Below are positions 17,162 through 25,193 of a stretch of DNA of 41,907 bases, one piece after another. The notes beneath the pieces are model-generated. The model saw nothing but the letters and a program-made list of their open reading frames with translations. It was not told the origin of the DNA and did no database searches. The translations under genes and the position numbers were made by a program. Position 1 is the stretch's first letter. The number at the start of each line of letters is the position of its first letter. The stretch comes from an uncultured Oscillospiraceae bacterium (GTDB lineage: Bacteria; Bacillota; Clostridia; Oscillospirales; Oscillospiraceae). The DNA is taken from assembly GCA_947628185.1 (NCBI GenBank), contig CANQYW010000014.1:1-41907 (forward strand). Reading direction: 5' to 3'.

Positions 17162-17416
17162 ATGGAGATAATATTTTTAGCGATGCTGCCGGCGGTCCTG
17201 GGGCTCGTGGCGGTGGAGATACTGGCGATAGTGAGGCTGCTGCCGGAGAGACGCCGGGATCCCGAGCCGCCCCGGCCCGGTGAGCGGACGGAGAGCGAGG
17301 AGCGCCGGGAGCGGGAGCTGGAGAGGGCCTTTCAGGAGGGGATGAACTCCATGATGGGCTACGACCTCGCGGCGGCGAGAAGGGCGGTGAGGGACGATGG
17401 ACGCGAGGAGGAGTGA
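17162..17416 (+). CDS. Small membrane protein of the phage block
   Basis: Residues 3-24 form one membrane segment (IIFLAMLPAVLGLVAVEILAIV), followed by a charged Arg/Glu-rich tail that is likely helical. AAGGAGG lies 7 nt before ATG 17162. The gene overlaps portal by 20 nt. Its role is unknown; a membrane protein between the nozzle and portal genes is unusual for a virion module, where a spanin or superinfection-exclusion role could be considered. Confidence 0.65.
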   Translation: MEIIFLAMLPAVLGLVAVEILAIVRLLPERRRDPEPPRPGERTESEERRERELERAFQEGMNSMMGYDLAAARRAVRDDGREEE

Positions 17417-19025
17417 CGCCCTGACGTTCAGTGAGGACATGGGACCGGAGGACAGGCTCCTCCGGGACAACTCCCCGGACCCGGAGACGGCCTGGGAGCT
17501 CCTGGAGAGGGGACGGCGGTTTAAGGAGGCGGTGAACCTATATGAGACGGTGAACACCAACGAGAACTTCTTCATCGGCAAACAGTGGGAGGGCGTGCGC
17601 TCCAACGGTCTGCCGACGCCGGTCTTCAACATCCTAAAACGCGACGTGCTCTTTGTGGTGTCCAACATAACAACGGACAATCTGAAGGTCCAGGCCACGG
17701 CGCTGGCAAGTTCGCCGGACACGGGGGTCCTTAAAGAGCCCGCCAGGATACTGAGCGAGGAGTTCGAGGCCATATTCACTCGGAACCACATAACGCGGCT
17801 CCTGAGGGAGTTTGCCCGGGACGCCGCCGTCCGGGGGGACGGGTGCATCTACACCTACTGGGACGCGGATGCCGAGAACGGCCAGGCGGTCCGTGGGGCC
17901 ATCAGAAGTGAGCTGGTGCAGAATACCAGGGTACACTTTGGGAACCCCAACGTGCGGGACGTGCAATCCCAGCCCTACATAATCCTCGAGAGCCGGGAGT
18001 CCCTGAGGGAGCTGAGGAACCGGGCATTTGAAAATTCCGGCGGGGACTTCCTGGGGGACATCACGCCAGACGAGGACACGGCCATATCCGGCGCGGAGAG
18101 GCAGGTGGACGGCAAGGCCACGAAGCTCCTCCTCATGTGGAAGAAGGAGGGCACGGGGCGGGTCATGGCCTACGAGTGCACAAGGGGCGCCGAGATAAAG
18201 GGCGTCTGGGACATGGGCCTCAAGCTCTACCCCATCGTGTGGCTCAACTGGGACTACGTCCAGGACTCCTACCACGGGCAGGCCATGATAACCGGGCTCA
18301 TACCGAACCAGATATTCATAAACAAGATGTGGGCCATGAGTATGCTCTCCCTCATGACCACCGCCTACCCCAAGATAATCTACGATAAGACCCGCATACC
18401 CCGGTGGACGAACCAGATAGGCCAGGCCATAGGCATAACCGGGGGAGACGTGGCCTCCGCCGCGAGGGCCATAGACCCCGCTGCCATATCTCCCCAGGTG
18501 GCCCAGTTCATAAGCGCCGCAATTGAGGAGACAAACAGCAACCTGGGGGCCACCAGCGTGGCCCTGGGCGACGCGAGGCCAGACAACACCTCCGCCATCA
18601 TAGCCCTCCAGCGGGCCGCCGCCACACCCAGCGAGATAACGAAACAGAATCTCCGTGGGTGCGTGGAGGAGCTCTCCCGGATATACCTTGACTTCATCGG
18701 GGAGTTCTACGGCCGCCGGGTGGTGGACATGGAGCTGCCGGAGGAGGTAAAGCGGGCAATCGAGAGCGAGGGGGGCGAGGTCCCGGAGACGGCCCCCAGG
18801 GAGTTTAACTTCGACATCTTCCGCCGTATCCCCATGCAGCTCAAGCTGGACGTAGGGGCCAGCTCCTACTACTCCGAGATAGCCTCCATCCAGACTCTGG
18901 ACAACCTCCTCGTCCAGGGGAAGATCGACATAGTCCAGTACCTGGAGAGGATACCCGACGGGTACATCCCGGATAGGCGGGGGCTCATAGCCGAGCTCCG
19001 GCGGGGAAAGGAGGCGGAGACGTGA
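17397..19025 (+). CDS. Phage portal protein (P22-like)
   Basis: A 542-aa protein with the architecture of P22-type portals: N-terminal wing (NTNENFFIGKQWEGV), a central region with DSYHGQAMITGLIPNQIFIN and MWAMSMLSLMTTAYPKIIYD, and the long crown helix region from about residue 370 (TNSNLGATSVALGDARPDNT). The portal forms the dodecameric ring at the capsid vertex on which TerL docks. It is complete. Its position is odd: 4.5 kb after terL and behind the capsid and nozzle genes, whereas portal usually follows terL directly. Confidence 0.88.
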   Translation: MDARRSDALTFSEDMGPEDRLLRDNSPDPETAWELLERGRRFKEAVNLYETVNTNENFFIGKQWEGVRSNGLPTPVFNILKRDVLFVVSNITTDNLKVQATALASSPDTGVLKEPARILSEEFEAIFTRNHITRLLREFARDAAVRGDGCIYTYWDADAENGQAVRGAIRSELVQNTRVHFGNPNVRDVQSQPYIILESRESLRELRNRAFENSGGDFLGDITPDEDTAISGAERQVDGKATKLLLMWKKEGTGRVMAYECTRGAEIKGVWDMGLKLYPIVWLNWDYVQDSYHGQAMITGLIPNQIFINKMWAMSMLSLMTTAYPKIIYDKTRIPRWTNQIGQAIGITGGDVASAARAIDPAAISPQVAQFISAAIEETNSNLGATSVALGDARPDNTSAIIALQRAAATPSEITKQNLRGCVEELSRIYLDFIGEFYGRRVVDMELPEEVKRAIESEGGEVPETAPREFNFDIFRRIPMQLKLDVGASSYYSEIASIQTLDNLLVQGKIDIVQYLERIPDGYIPDRRGLIAELRRGKEAET

Positions 19026-19345
19026 GGATAGCCATAAAGCGGGGCGACGCCCTCATTTTGCCGGTGGTCATCCGCGCCCACGGACAGCGCTTGAGCATTG
19101 AGGACGTGGAGACGGCGGAGTTTTGCTTGGGCGATGTCCGCAAGCTCTACCCCGGTGAGGTGACATATGAGGAGTCGGAGGGGTGTTTCCGCCTGCCGCT
19201 GACACAGGAGGACACGCTGTCCCTCCCTGAGGGGGGCTGCGCGGTGCTGGACGTGAGAGTAAAATTTTCAGGCGGCGCCGTGGCGGGGGCCCAGGGGATG
19301 GCCGCCGTCCCGGTGGAAAATGCGTTGAGCGGGGAGGTGCTTTAG
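19022..19345 (+). CDS. Phage accessory virion protein, possible fibre base
   Basis: A 107-aa beta-rich protein without a recognised motif (IKRGDALILPVVIRAHGQRL). Similar small proteins at the head of fibre gene runs often form the N-terminal part of baseplate upper proteins; this likeness is by eye only. GTG 19022 overlaps the portal stop (GTGA) with AAAGGAGG 8 nt upstream, so it is coupled to portal. Confidence 0.6.
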   Translation: MRIAIKRGDALILPVVIRAHGQRLSIEDVETAEFCLGDVRKLYPGEVTYEESEGCFRLPLTQEDTLSLPEGGCAVLDVRVKFSGGAVAGAQGMAAVPVENALSGEVL

Positions 19346-19346
19346 A

Positions 19347-19751
19347 ATGTGCGATCACAATGATGAGTCCTGCGGGAAGTGCTGCGGGGGCTGCCCGCCC
19401 CTTGAGGTGGATCTTGGGGAGATGAGACTAATTCCCGGCCCCGTGGGGCCCAGGGGGCCCGGCATATCCGGCGCTCACCTGAACCCGGACTACACCCTGA
19501 CGCTCACCTTTGAGGACGGGAGCAGTTACACGACGCCCCCCATCCGCGGCGAGCGGGGCGAGACGCCCCGCGTAGGCCCCAACGGCAACTGGTTCCTGGG
19601 GGATGTGGACACGGGGGTCCCCGCCTCGCGGCTCGTGGACAGCCACACAGGCCGGGAGCTGCGGTTCTGGTTCGGGACTCTGGGGGAGTACAACGCCCTC
19701 ACCCGGGTGGAGCCGGACGTCTACTACAATATTTTGGAGGGAAAACCATGA
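19347..19751 (+). CDS. Cysteine-rich, collagen-like fibre protein
   Basis: The first 16 residues carry five cysteines in the pattern CDHNDESCGKCCGGC. A short collagen-type stretch follows (GPVGPRGPG, residues 32-40), then a beta-rich part with Ser/Thr strands and a C-terminal segment GTLGEYNALTRVEPDVYYNI, a motif found near the end of many Gram-positive phage fibre subunits. A trimeric fibre stem is likely. GGGGAGGTG lies before the start, and the stop overlaps the next ATG. Confidence 0.65.
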   Translation: MCDHNDESCGKCCGGCPPLEVDLGEMRLIPGPVGPRGPGISGAHLNPDYTLTLTFEDGSSYTTPPIRGERGETPRVGPNGNWFLGDVDTGVPASRLVDSHTGRELRFWFGTLGEYNALTRVEPDVYYNILEGKP

Positions 19752-19984
19752 GTCTAATTAAAGAAGGGTACTCGGTGTACCCACTGAGCCAGCGGAGGAT
19801 ACAGCTGGGCAGGGACATAATCTACGACAGGGACACCCGTGGGGAGGACTGGTTCATACTTGACCTCGCCCTCCCCGGCGGGAGGTTCGTCCCCAAAAAC
19901 TCCGGGGGACTCATCACGGCCCGGGGGCTCATCTTCAAGTGCCAGTCCCGCCACGGGGGACTTGAGGGAACGGGGGTGGCTTGA
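19748..19984 (+). CDS. Small phage protein of unknown function
   Basis: A 78-aa protein (LGRDIIYDRDTRGEDWFILD) with a good ribosome site (TTGGAGGG) and overlaps at both ends (ATGA with the preceding gene, TGATG with the next). No motif or membrane segment was found. The arrangement suggests a stoichiometric part of the fibre complex. Confidence 0.55.
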   Translation: MSLIKEGYSVYPLSQRRIQLGRDIIYDRDTRGEDWFILDLALPGGRFVPKNSGGLITARGLIFKCQSRHGGLEGTGVA

Positions 19985-20349
19985 TGGCGGCGTATTTCAC
20001 ACTGACGCTGGACACCACCCCGCCGGTGGTGACTGTCACCGGCCCGGACGTGAGCTCCGTCTCGCTGGTGCCGGGGAAGGACGTCTGCGCCTTTTCCTTC
20101 ACGGCAAATGAGGACTTCACGGCCTACGAGGTGCGGGTGACGCCAAGTTCCGACTCCGGCCACTCCGCGGGTACGGTCCTCGGCGTGAAGAACGGGTCCG
20201 TCAACATGTCCGGCGACGGTTTCTGGAGCGCCGGGGAGAGTGTCACATGCAAGATACATGCGGCGGACCTCCAGGCGGCCTCCGCCGGGGACGGGGCCAA
20301 GATCATAAAGGTGTTCGCCCAGGACGCCCTCGGGAACTGGAGCACCTGA
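19984..20349 (+). CDS. Ig-like phage surface protein
   Basis: The 121-aa product reads as one beta-sandwich domain of the bacterial Ig-like type: a TPPVVTVTG opening strand and a closing IIKVFAQDALGNWS strand with the common DALGN turn. Such domains decorate phage fibres or heads and bind carbohydrates weakly. Start ATG 19984 overlaps the previous stop by one base; GGGGGTGG lies upstream. Confidence 0.58.
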   Translation: MAAYFTLTLDTTPPVVTVTGPDVSSVSLVPGKDVCAFSFTANEDFTAYEVRVTPSSDSGHSAGTVLGVKNGSVNMSGDGFWSAGESVTCKIHAADLQAASAGDGAKIIKVFAQDALGNWST

Positions 20350-20732
20350 TGGCCGCGCCGGAGCTTAAATTCACCGTGACGGGCCGGGGGGTGTCCCTCG
20401 CCCCCGGGTTCGACGCGGTGGACGTCACCTTCAGCGCGGGGGCGCCCTACTTAAAGTTCGAGTGCCGGGCCACCAAGTTTGGCGAGGACTACGGCGTGGG
20501 TATCGGGACGCTGGTGGCGTCCTTCCCCGCCACCCCGGCGGGGGTGGAGAGGACGTTCAGCGTCGGCGCGCGCCACCTCATACATGGGGATGGTGAGTAC
20601 AGGATAAGCCTCTTTATAGAGGGCGAGGACGGCGCCTGGAACGACGGCGTGGCCTTCATACCCGCCGCCTCCACGGGGCTCATCACCGCCGGAGGGGAGA
20701 AATATTACTGCACGAGGGAGAGAGGAGAATGA
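20349..20732 (+). CDS. Second Ig-like phage surface protein
   Basis: A 127-aa beta-rich protein with the same layout as the preceding one (opening LKFTVTGRGVSLAPGFDAVD, closing region FIEGEDGAWNDGVAFI). The start ATG 20349 overlaps the previous stop by one base. It probably arose from, or partners, its neighbour. The next gene, the long tail fibre, starts 4 nt after its stop. Confidence 0.57.
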   Translation: MAAPELKFTVTGRGVSLAPGFDAVDVTFSAGAPYLKFECRATKFGEDYGVGIGTLVASFPATPAGVERTFSVGARHLIHGDGEYRISLFIEGEDGAWNDGVAFIPAASTGLITAGGEKYYCTRERGE

Positions 20733-20735
20733 AAA

Positions 20736-22829
20736 ATGGCTGATTACAACTCAAAATTCACAGGCCCCGAGATAGACGCGGCCATCGGGGCCGTGGCGGG
20801 CAAGGCGGAGAAGGCCGTGCCCGGGGCCGCCGGGAACGTGGCGCTATTGGACGCGGAGGGGAACCTCACGGACAGCGGCAAGGCGCTGACGCCGGAGGCC
20901 ATCGGCGCGCTGGCCGCGGGTGCCGCCGCAGCGGCGGGGAAACTCGCCACGCCGCACTCAATAATAACTGACCTTGGGAGCTCCGAGGCCGCCTCCTTTG
21001 ACGGCTCGGAGGACATAGAGCCGGGCGTCACGGGAATTCTGCCCGTGGCCCACGGTGGCACGGGGAGCGGGAGCATAGACGAGGTCCCGTCCCCCGGCAG
21101 CGGGAACCTTGTCACCAGCGGCGGGATACACACGGCGCTCTCGGAGAAACTCTCAAAGTCCGAGGCCCAGGGCGCGTACATGCCCATCGGCGGGGGACAG
21201 GTGAAGGGGACGCTCTCGGTGGGCGTCTCGGAGCCGGATATCGTGACCATCACCGGCAACGGTATATCGAAGGCCGGGGGCTCGCCCCTGACATTGGAGG
21301 ACCTCAACATAAGCGGCGGGAAGATAACGGGGTTGGAGGAGCCCACGTCTGACACCGGCGCCGCCAACAAGGCCTACGTGGACGCCCACCGGGGCAACTG
21401 GTACGGCACCTCCACCACCTCCGCCGCCACCTCCGAGAAGACGGTGAAACTCACCGACGCCGCCGGTTTCCATCTCGCCGCCGGGGCGAAGGTGTCGGTG
21501 AGGTTCCAGTACGGCAACTCCGTGAAGGGCGCGAAACTCAACGTGGCCTCCACGGGCAGTATCACCATAAAGAGCCATGGGACCACGGACGTGGCGTCGG
21601 ACTCCTGGCTCGCGGGGTCGGTGGTGGACTTCGTCTACGACGGCTCTTACTGGATACTCCAGGGGATAAACGGCGCGGTACCCGTGGAGCAGGGGGGAAC
21701 GGGGCTCACATCGGAGCCCTCCATGCTGACGGACCTCGCCTCCACCGCCGCGAAGTCGCCCCTCTCGGCGAACCCGCGCCCCGGCGTCACGGGCGTCCTG
21801 CCGGCGGCCCACGGCGGCACCGGCAACGCCACGGGATACGTGCTCTCGGGTCAGAAATCCGGCGTCTCCCCCGGCGCCAGGGCCACGGCGGAGGGCGCGA
21901 ACTGCTCCGCCGGTGGAGCAAATTCCCACGCGGAGGGCAATAACTGCGAGGCGAGGGGCCTTGACTCCCACGCCGAGGGCTCGGACAGCGTGGCCTCTGG
22001 GGAGTGTTCCCACGCCGAGGGGGAGTTCTGCACCGCCTCCGGCGCTATGGCCCACGCCGGTGGGTCCCAGTGTACCGTCTCTGGCCTACACTCCTTCTGC
22101 CACGGGGTGCACCTGACGGTGAGCAATCCTAACTCCACGGTCGTTGGCACCTACAACAGGGAGGGCCTGGAGCCCGGCGAGGAGTACTTCGTCGTGGGGG
22201 GCGGCTGGGCCAACGAGGACCTCGCCACGAACCAGCGCCGCAACCTCTTTAGGGTGGGGGACCAGGGAATATACGGGGCCTTCGCCTACAACAACACCGG
22301 CGCGGACTACGCGGAGTTCTTTGAGTGGAGCGACGGCAACCCCGAGGCCGAGGACCGGGTGGGCCTCATGGTGGCCCTTGAGGGGGAGAAGGTGCGCCCC
22401 GCCGGCCCTGGGGACGAGGCGGTGGGGATAACCTCCGCCACGCCCTCGGTGATCGGTGACTCCTACGCCGACCAGTGGCACGGGATGCTCCTCACGGACA
22501 TCTTCGGAAGACCGATATTGGAGGAGATAGACGTGCCCGCCGTCATCGGCGCGGGGGGCGAGGAGCTGGCTCCGGCGACAAAACGCTGGGCCCCCAAGGT
22601 GAACCCGGACTACGACCCCCTGGAGCCCTACATAGCGCGGCACAAGCGGCCCGAGTGGACGGGCGTGGGCCTCATGGGGAAACTCGTGGTGACAGACGAC
22701 GGGACATGCGTCCCGGGCGGTTTCTGCGGGCCCTCTGAGGGGGGCATAGCCACCTACAGCCCCGAGAGGACCCGGTTCCGGGTGCTCTCCCGGCTCGACG
22801 AGCTCCATGTGCGGGTGCTCGCCGTCTGA
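20736..22829 (+). CDS. Tail fibre with YadA-like head repeats and peptidase G2-type self-cleaving C-terminus
   Basis: A 697-aa fibre. Residues 1-160 contain a repeat-like shaft (GVTGILPVAHGGTGSG, found again near residues 345-365 as GVTGVLPAAHGGTGNA). Residues about 378-450 are YadA-head-like repeats with SHAEG three times and AHAGG once, typical of trimeric left-handed beta rolls. The last 210 residues, from ADYAEFFEWSDGNPE on, match the intramolecular chaperone/peptidase G2 domain known from phi29 gp12, which helps trimerisation and then cuts itself off. GAGAGGAGA precedes the start. It is probably the host-recognition fibre. Confidence 0.88.
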   Translation: MADYNSKFTGPEIDAAIGAVAGKAEKAVPGAAGNVALLDAEGNLTDSGKALTPEAIGALAAGAAAAAGKLATPHSIITDLGSSEAASFDGSEDIEPGVTGILPVAHGGTGSGSIDEVPSPGSGNLVTSGGIHTALSEKLSKSEAQGAYMPIGGGQVKGTLSVGVSEPDIVTITGNGISKAGGSPLTLEDLNISGGKITGLEEPTSDTGAANKAYVDAHRGNWYGTSTTSAATSEKTVKLTDAAGFHLAAGAKVSVRFQYGNSVKGAKLNVASTGSITIKSHGTTDVASDSWLAGSVVDFVYDGSYWILQGINGAVPVEQGGTGLTSEPSMLTDLASTAAKSPLSANPRPGVTGVLPAAHGGTGNATGYVLSGQKSGVSPGARATAEGANCSAGGANSHAEGNNCEARGLDSHAEGSDSVASGECSHAEGEFCTASGAMAHAGGSQCTVSGLHSFCHGVHLTVSNPNSTVVGTYNREGLEPGEEYFVVGGGWANEDLATNQRRNLFRVGDQGIYGAFAYNNTGADYAEFFEWSDGNPEAEDRVGLMVALEGEKVRPAGPGDEAVGITSATPSVIGDSYADQWHGMLLTDIFGRPILEEIDVPAVIGAGGEELAPATKRWAPKVNPDYDPLEPYIARHKRPEWTGVGLMGKLVVTDDGTCVPGGFCGPSEGGIATYSPERTRFRVLSRLDELHVRVLAV

Positions 22830-22842
22830 GGGGGCAAGGGAC

Positions 22843-23103
22843 GTGGTGACAAATATAATAGTGGCGGTGCTGGGGCTCATCGGGACGCTCACGGGGGCGT
22901 ACCTCGCGAACCGCAAATCCAGCGCCCTCATAGCCTACAGGCTCGAGCAGCTGGAGCGGAAACAGGACGCCCACAACAGCCTCATGGAGCGGACATATAA
23001 GCTGGAGGAGCAGAGCGCCCTCTATGAGGAGAGACTGCGCTCGGTGGACCACCGCATAGATAATTTAGAAAGGAGTCAACTAATTGACAGAGAAAGAAGT
23101 TAG
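22843..23103 (+). CDS. XhlA-like holin accessory / membrane protein
   Basis: One N-terminal membrane segment (NIIVAVLGLIGTLTGAYLA) is followed by a charged coiled coil (AYRLEQLERKQDAHNSLMER). This is the layout of haemolysin XhlA-type proteins that help lysis in Gram-positive phages. The start is GTG 22843 or GTG 22846, both close to AAGGG. It overlaps the lysin gene by 20 nt, which supports a lysis role. Confidence 0.65.
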   Translation: MVTNIIVAVLGLIGTLTGAYLANRKSSALIAYRLEQLERKQDAHNSLMERTYKLEEQSALYEERLRSVDHRIDNLERSQLIDRERS

Positions 23104-23818
23104 GGAACATGTGGTTGACATAATGCGCGGCTGGATCGGGGGCCGGGAGGGCTCCGGCATCCACCACAGCATTATTGACGCCTACAACGAGATTAGGCCC
23201 CTGCCCAGGGGCTACAAGATGAGCTACTCCGATGAGTGGTGCGCCGCCACGGTGAGCGCCGCCGGGTTCCTTGCGGGGTACACTGACATCATGCCCGCGG
23301 AGTGCAGCTGCTCCAGGATGATAGCGCTCTATAAGGAGCGGGGAGGCTGGGAGGAGTCCGACGGCTACGTCCCCGCCCCCGGGGACCTCATCATGTACGA
23401 CTGGGACGACGACGGTTCCGGTGAGGACACCGGCGCCCCGGAGCACGTGGGCATGGTGGAGAAGGTGGAGGGGGGCGTCATAACCGTAATCGAGGGCAAC
23501 GCCTCCGACATGGTGAAGCGCCGCACGCTGGCGGTGAACGGGCGGTATATAAGGGGATTCTGCTGTCCCGACTTCGCCTCCCTCGCCGCCCCCGCACCTG
23601 CACCCGCCCCCGCGCCGGAGAGGTTCAACACCTACGGCGAGGTGGAGAGGTACGTGGGGTTCGCCGCGCCCACGGTCCGGAAACTCATAGACAGCGGTTT
23701 CCTTCGCGGCAACGGCGAGAAGGACGCGAACGGCGACCCCATAGACATGGATCTCACCCGGGACATGGTGAGGCTCCTTGTGATGCTCGACAGGGCCGGG
23801 GCCTTCGACGGGAACTGA
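23084..23818 (+). CDS. CHAP-domain endolysin
   Basis: The catalytic triad is visible: Cys53 in SDEWCAATVSAAG, His121 in PEHVGMVEKV and Asn139 in IEGNAS. This is a CHAP/NlpC-P60-like amidase or endopeptidase that cuts peptidoglycan peptides. A proline-alanine linker (PAPAPAPAP, residues about 168-178) connects it to a 65-aa C-terminal domain that may bind the wall. The TTG start (23084) sits 8 nt after a perfect AAAGGAG, which decides it. No signal peptide, so it needs a holin. Confidence 0.87.
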   Translation: MTEKEVREHVVDIMRGWIGGREGSGIHHSIIDAYNEIRPLPRGYKMSYSDEWCAATVSAAGFLAGYTDIMPAECSCSRMIALYKERGGWEESDGYVPAPGDLIMYDWDDDGSGEDTGAPEHVGMVEKVEGGVITVIEGNASDMVKRRTLAVNGRYIRGFCCPDFASLAAPAPAPAPAPERFNTYGEVERYVGFAAPTVRKLIDSGFLRGNGEKDANGDPIDMDLTRDMVRLLVMLDRAGAFDGN

Positions 23819-23829
23819 GAGAAAAGCTT

Positions 23830-23852
23830 GCGGGGCGGCACTACCGCCCCGC
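23830..23852 (+). other. GC-rich hairpin between lysin and holin genes
   Basis: GCGGGGCGG and CCGCCCCGC form a perfect 9-bp stem with a 5-nt loop in the only real gap (68 nt) of the late module. No T-run follows; the ribosome site of the next gene begins some 20 nt later. It may protect mRNA ends or set the ratio of lysin to holin. Confidence 0.5.
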
Positions 23853-23886
23853 GGAGGACAAACATTCACACTAAGGAGGAGAAAAA

Positions 23887-24096
23887 ATGAAAAAAGAGGA
23901 AATACTGAGGAAACTCACCAGCCGCAAGCTCTGGGTGGCCCTGGCGGCCTTCGTCTCCGGGCTCATCCTGGCCTTCGGCGGCAGCGAGGGCGCGGCGGAG
24001 ACGGTCTCCGGCGTCATACTCCAGGGGGCGGCGGTGCTGGGGTACCTCCTGGCGGAGGGCCTTGCCGACGCCGCAAATACCGAGGGGAGGCGGTGA
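23887..24096 (+). CDS. Holin candidate
   Basis: A 69-aa protein with two hydrophobic segments (residues 14-32, LWVALAAFVSGLILAFGGS, and 39-58, VSGVILQGAAVLGYLLAEGL) and a lysine-rich N-terminus. Size, topology and position after the lysin match small phage holins, which form the membrane hole through which the lysin leaves. A strong AAGGAGG lies upstream. The family is not recognised with certainty. Confidence 0.7.
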   Translation: MKKEEILRKLTSRKLWVALAAFVSGLILAFGGSEGAAETVSGVILQGAAVLGYLLAEGLADAANTEGRR

Positions 24097-24100
24097 GGTG

Positions 24101-25192
24101 ATGGCCGCGAAAAATAGGAGACAGCGCTACGGCCTCACCGTGGAGCCCAGGACGCCGGCAGTTACCGATGGGGACCCCGGCACTCAGGCGGGGTACACAC
24201 CAGCCCAGTTCAGGGGCTACGAGGCCCAGACGGGCGCTGTGGACGACCTCTACGACGCCGCAAAGGAGCTGAAACTCGTTGAGCTCAAGAAGGCATTTGA
24301 GGAGAACTCCGCGGACATCGACGCCCAGCGCCGGGGGATACCCGCGGTGTACCGGGCCCGGCGCAACAGCGCCGCCGCCAAGAGCGCCCTGGAGGGCAGG
24401 AATTTTAATGAGTACGCCGCCGCCACGGGCCTCAACTCCGGCGCCGGCGGACAGGCGGCCCTCGCCCGGTCGAACGCCCTGCGGGGCGAGCTGGGGGCCA
24501 TAGACGCGGACGAGGACGCGGCGCGGCGGGACGTGGACGAGGCCGGCCTCAAGCTCCGCATACAGTACGAGAACGATCTGGCCGCAGCCGTGGCGAACGG
24601 GGAGTACGAGCGGGCGGCGGCGCTCCTCGATGAGTACAGGCGGGCGGAGGAGTCCCGGGTGGACACGGACAGGGCCCAGGCGGACGAGAATTACCGCGCC
24701 TACACCGCCCAGGAGGACAGGCTCCAGCGGCTGGCCGACGAGGACTACCGCCGCCGTGAGGCGGACTTTGACCGGGAGAGGTGGGAGGCGGAGCTGAAGA
24801 GCGACCGGGACAGCGCCGCATACTCCCAGGCCCTTAAACGGGCGGAGACGCTGGCGAAATACGGCGACTTCTCGGGCTACAGCGTCCTGGGGTACGACGA
24901 CGCCACGATAAACGGTATGCGCCGGGCCTGGGCGGCCTCAAATCCGCTCCTCGCCTACAACGTGGGTGTCATATCCGCCAGCGAGTATTACGCCATGACC
25001 GGCAAGTATCCCACCGGGAGCACCGGGGGCTACAGAAGCTCGGGAAGTTCGGGGAGCTCCGGGAGCTCCTCAAAAAGCAGCTCCGGGGGAAAGCTCTCAA
25101 AGTACGAGGAGGAGTTTTTGAGCCGCCGCCGTCCCCAGCCCAAGATAAAGGACCAGGACCTGGCGGGGCTCCTCTCCTCCTTAGGTGGCTGA
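24101..25192 (+). CDS. Coiled-coil phage protein, possible internal ejection protein
   Basis: A 363-aa protein rich in Ala, Arg, Asp and Glu. It is mostly helical from residue 45 to 250 with heptad-like repeats (ENDLAAAVANGEYERAAALL; EDRLQRLADEDYRRREADFD). A Ser/Gly linker (residues about 320-338) leads to a short C-terminal tail ending in DLAGLLSSLGG. In podoviruses such proteins can be internal proteins ejected into the host with DNA. No lytic transglycosylase domain or membrane segment is visible. The role is a guess from composition and order. Confidence 0.55.
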   Translation: MAAKNRRQRYGLTVEPRTPAVTDGDPGTQAGYTPAQFRGYEAQTGAVDDLYDAAKELKLVELKKAFEENSADIDAQRRGIPAVYRARRNSAAAKSALEGRNFNEYAAATGLNSGAGGQAALARSNALRGELGAIDADEDAARRDVDEAGLKLRIQYENDLAAAVANGEYERAAALLDEYRRAEESRVDTDRAQADENYRAYTAQEDRLQRLADEDYRRREADFDRERWEAELKSDRDSAAYSQALKRAETLAKYGDFSGYSVLGYDDATINGMRRAWAASNPLLAYNVGVISASEYYAMTGKYPTGSTGGYRSSGSSGSSGSSSKSSSGGKLSKYEEEFLSRRRPQPKIKDQDLAGLLSSLGG

Positions 25193-25193
25193 T

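Noticed and set aside
21153-22055. 300-codon minus-strand open frame
   Set aside because: A shadow of the tail fibre repeats; composition is Gly/Arg/Ala/His-rich.
21853-22070. Repeats in the tail fibre as a DNA-level repeat element
   Set aside because: These are protein-level YadA-type repeats with diverged codons.
22982-23869. 295-codon minus-strand open frame
   Set aside because: It is opposite the lysin gene and has no family features.
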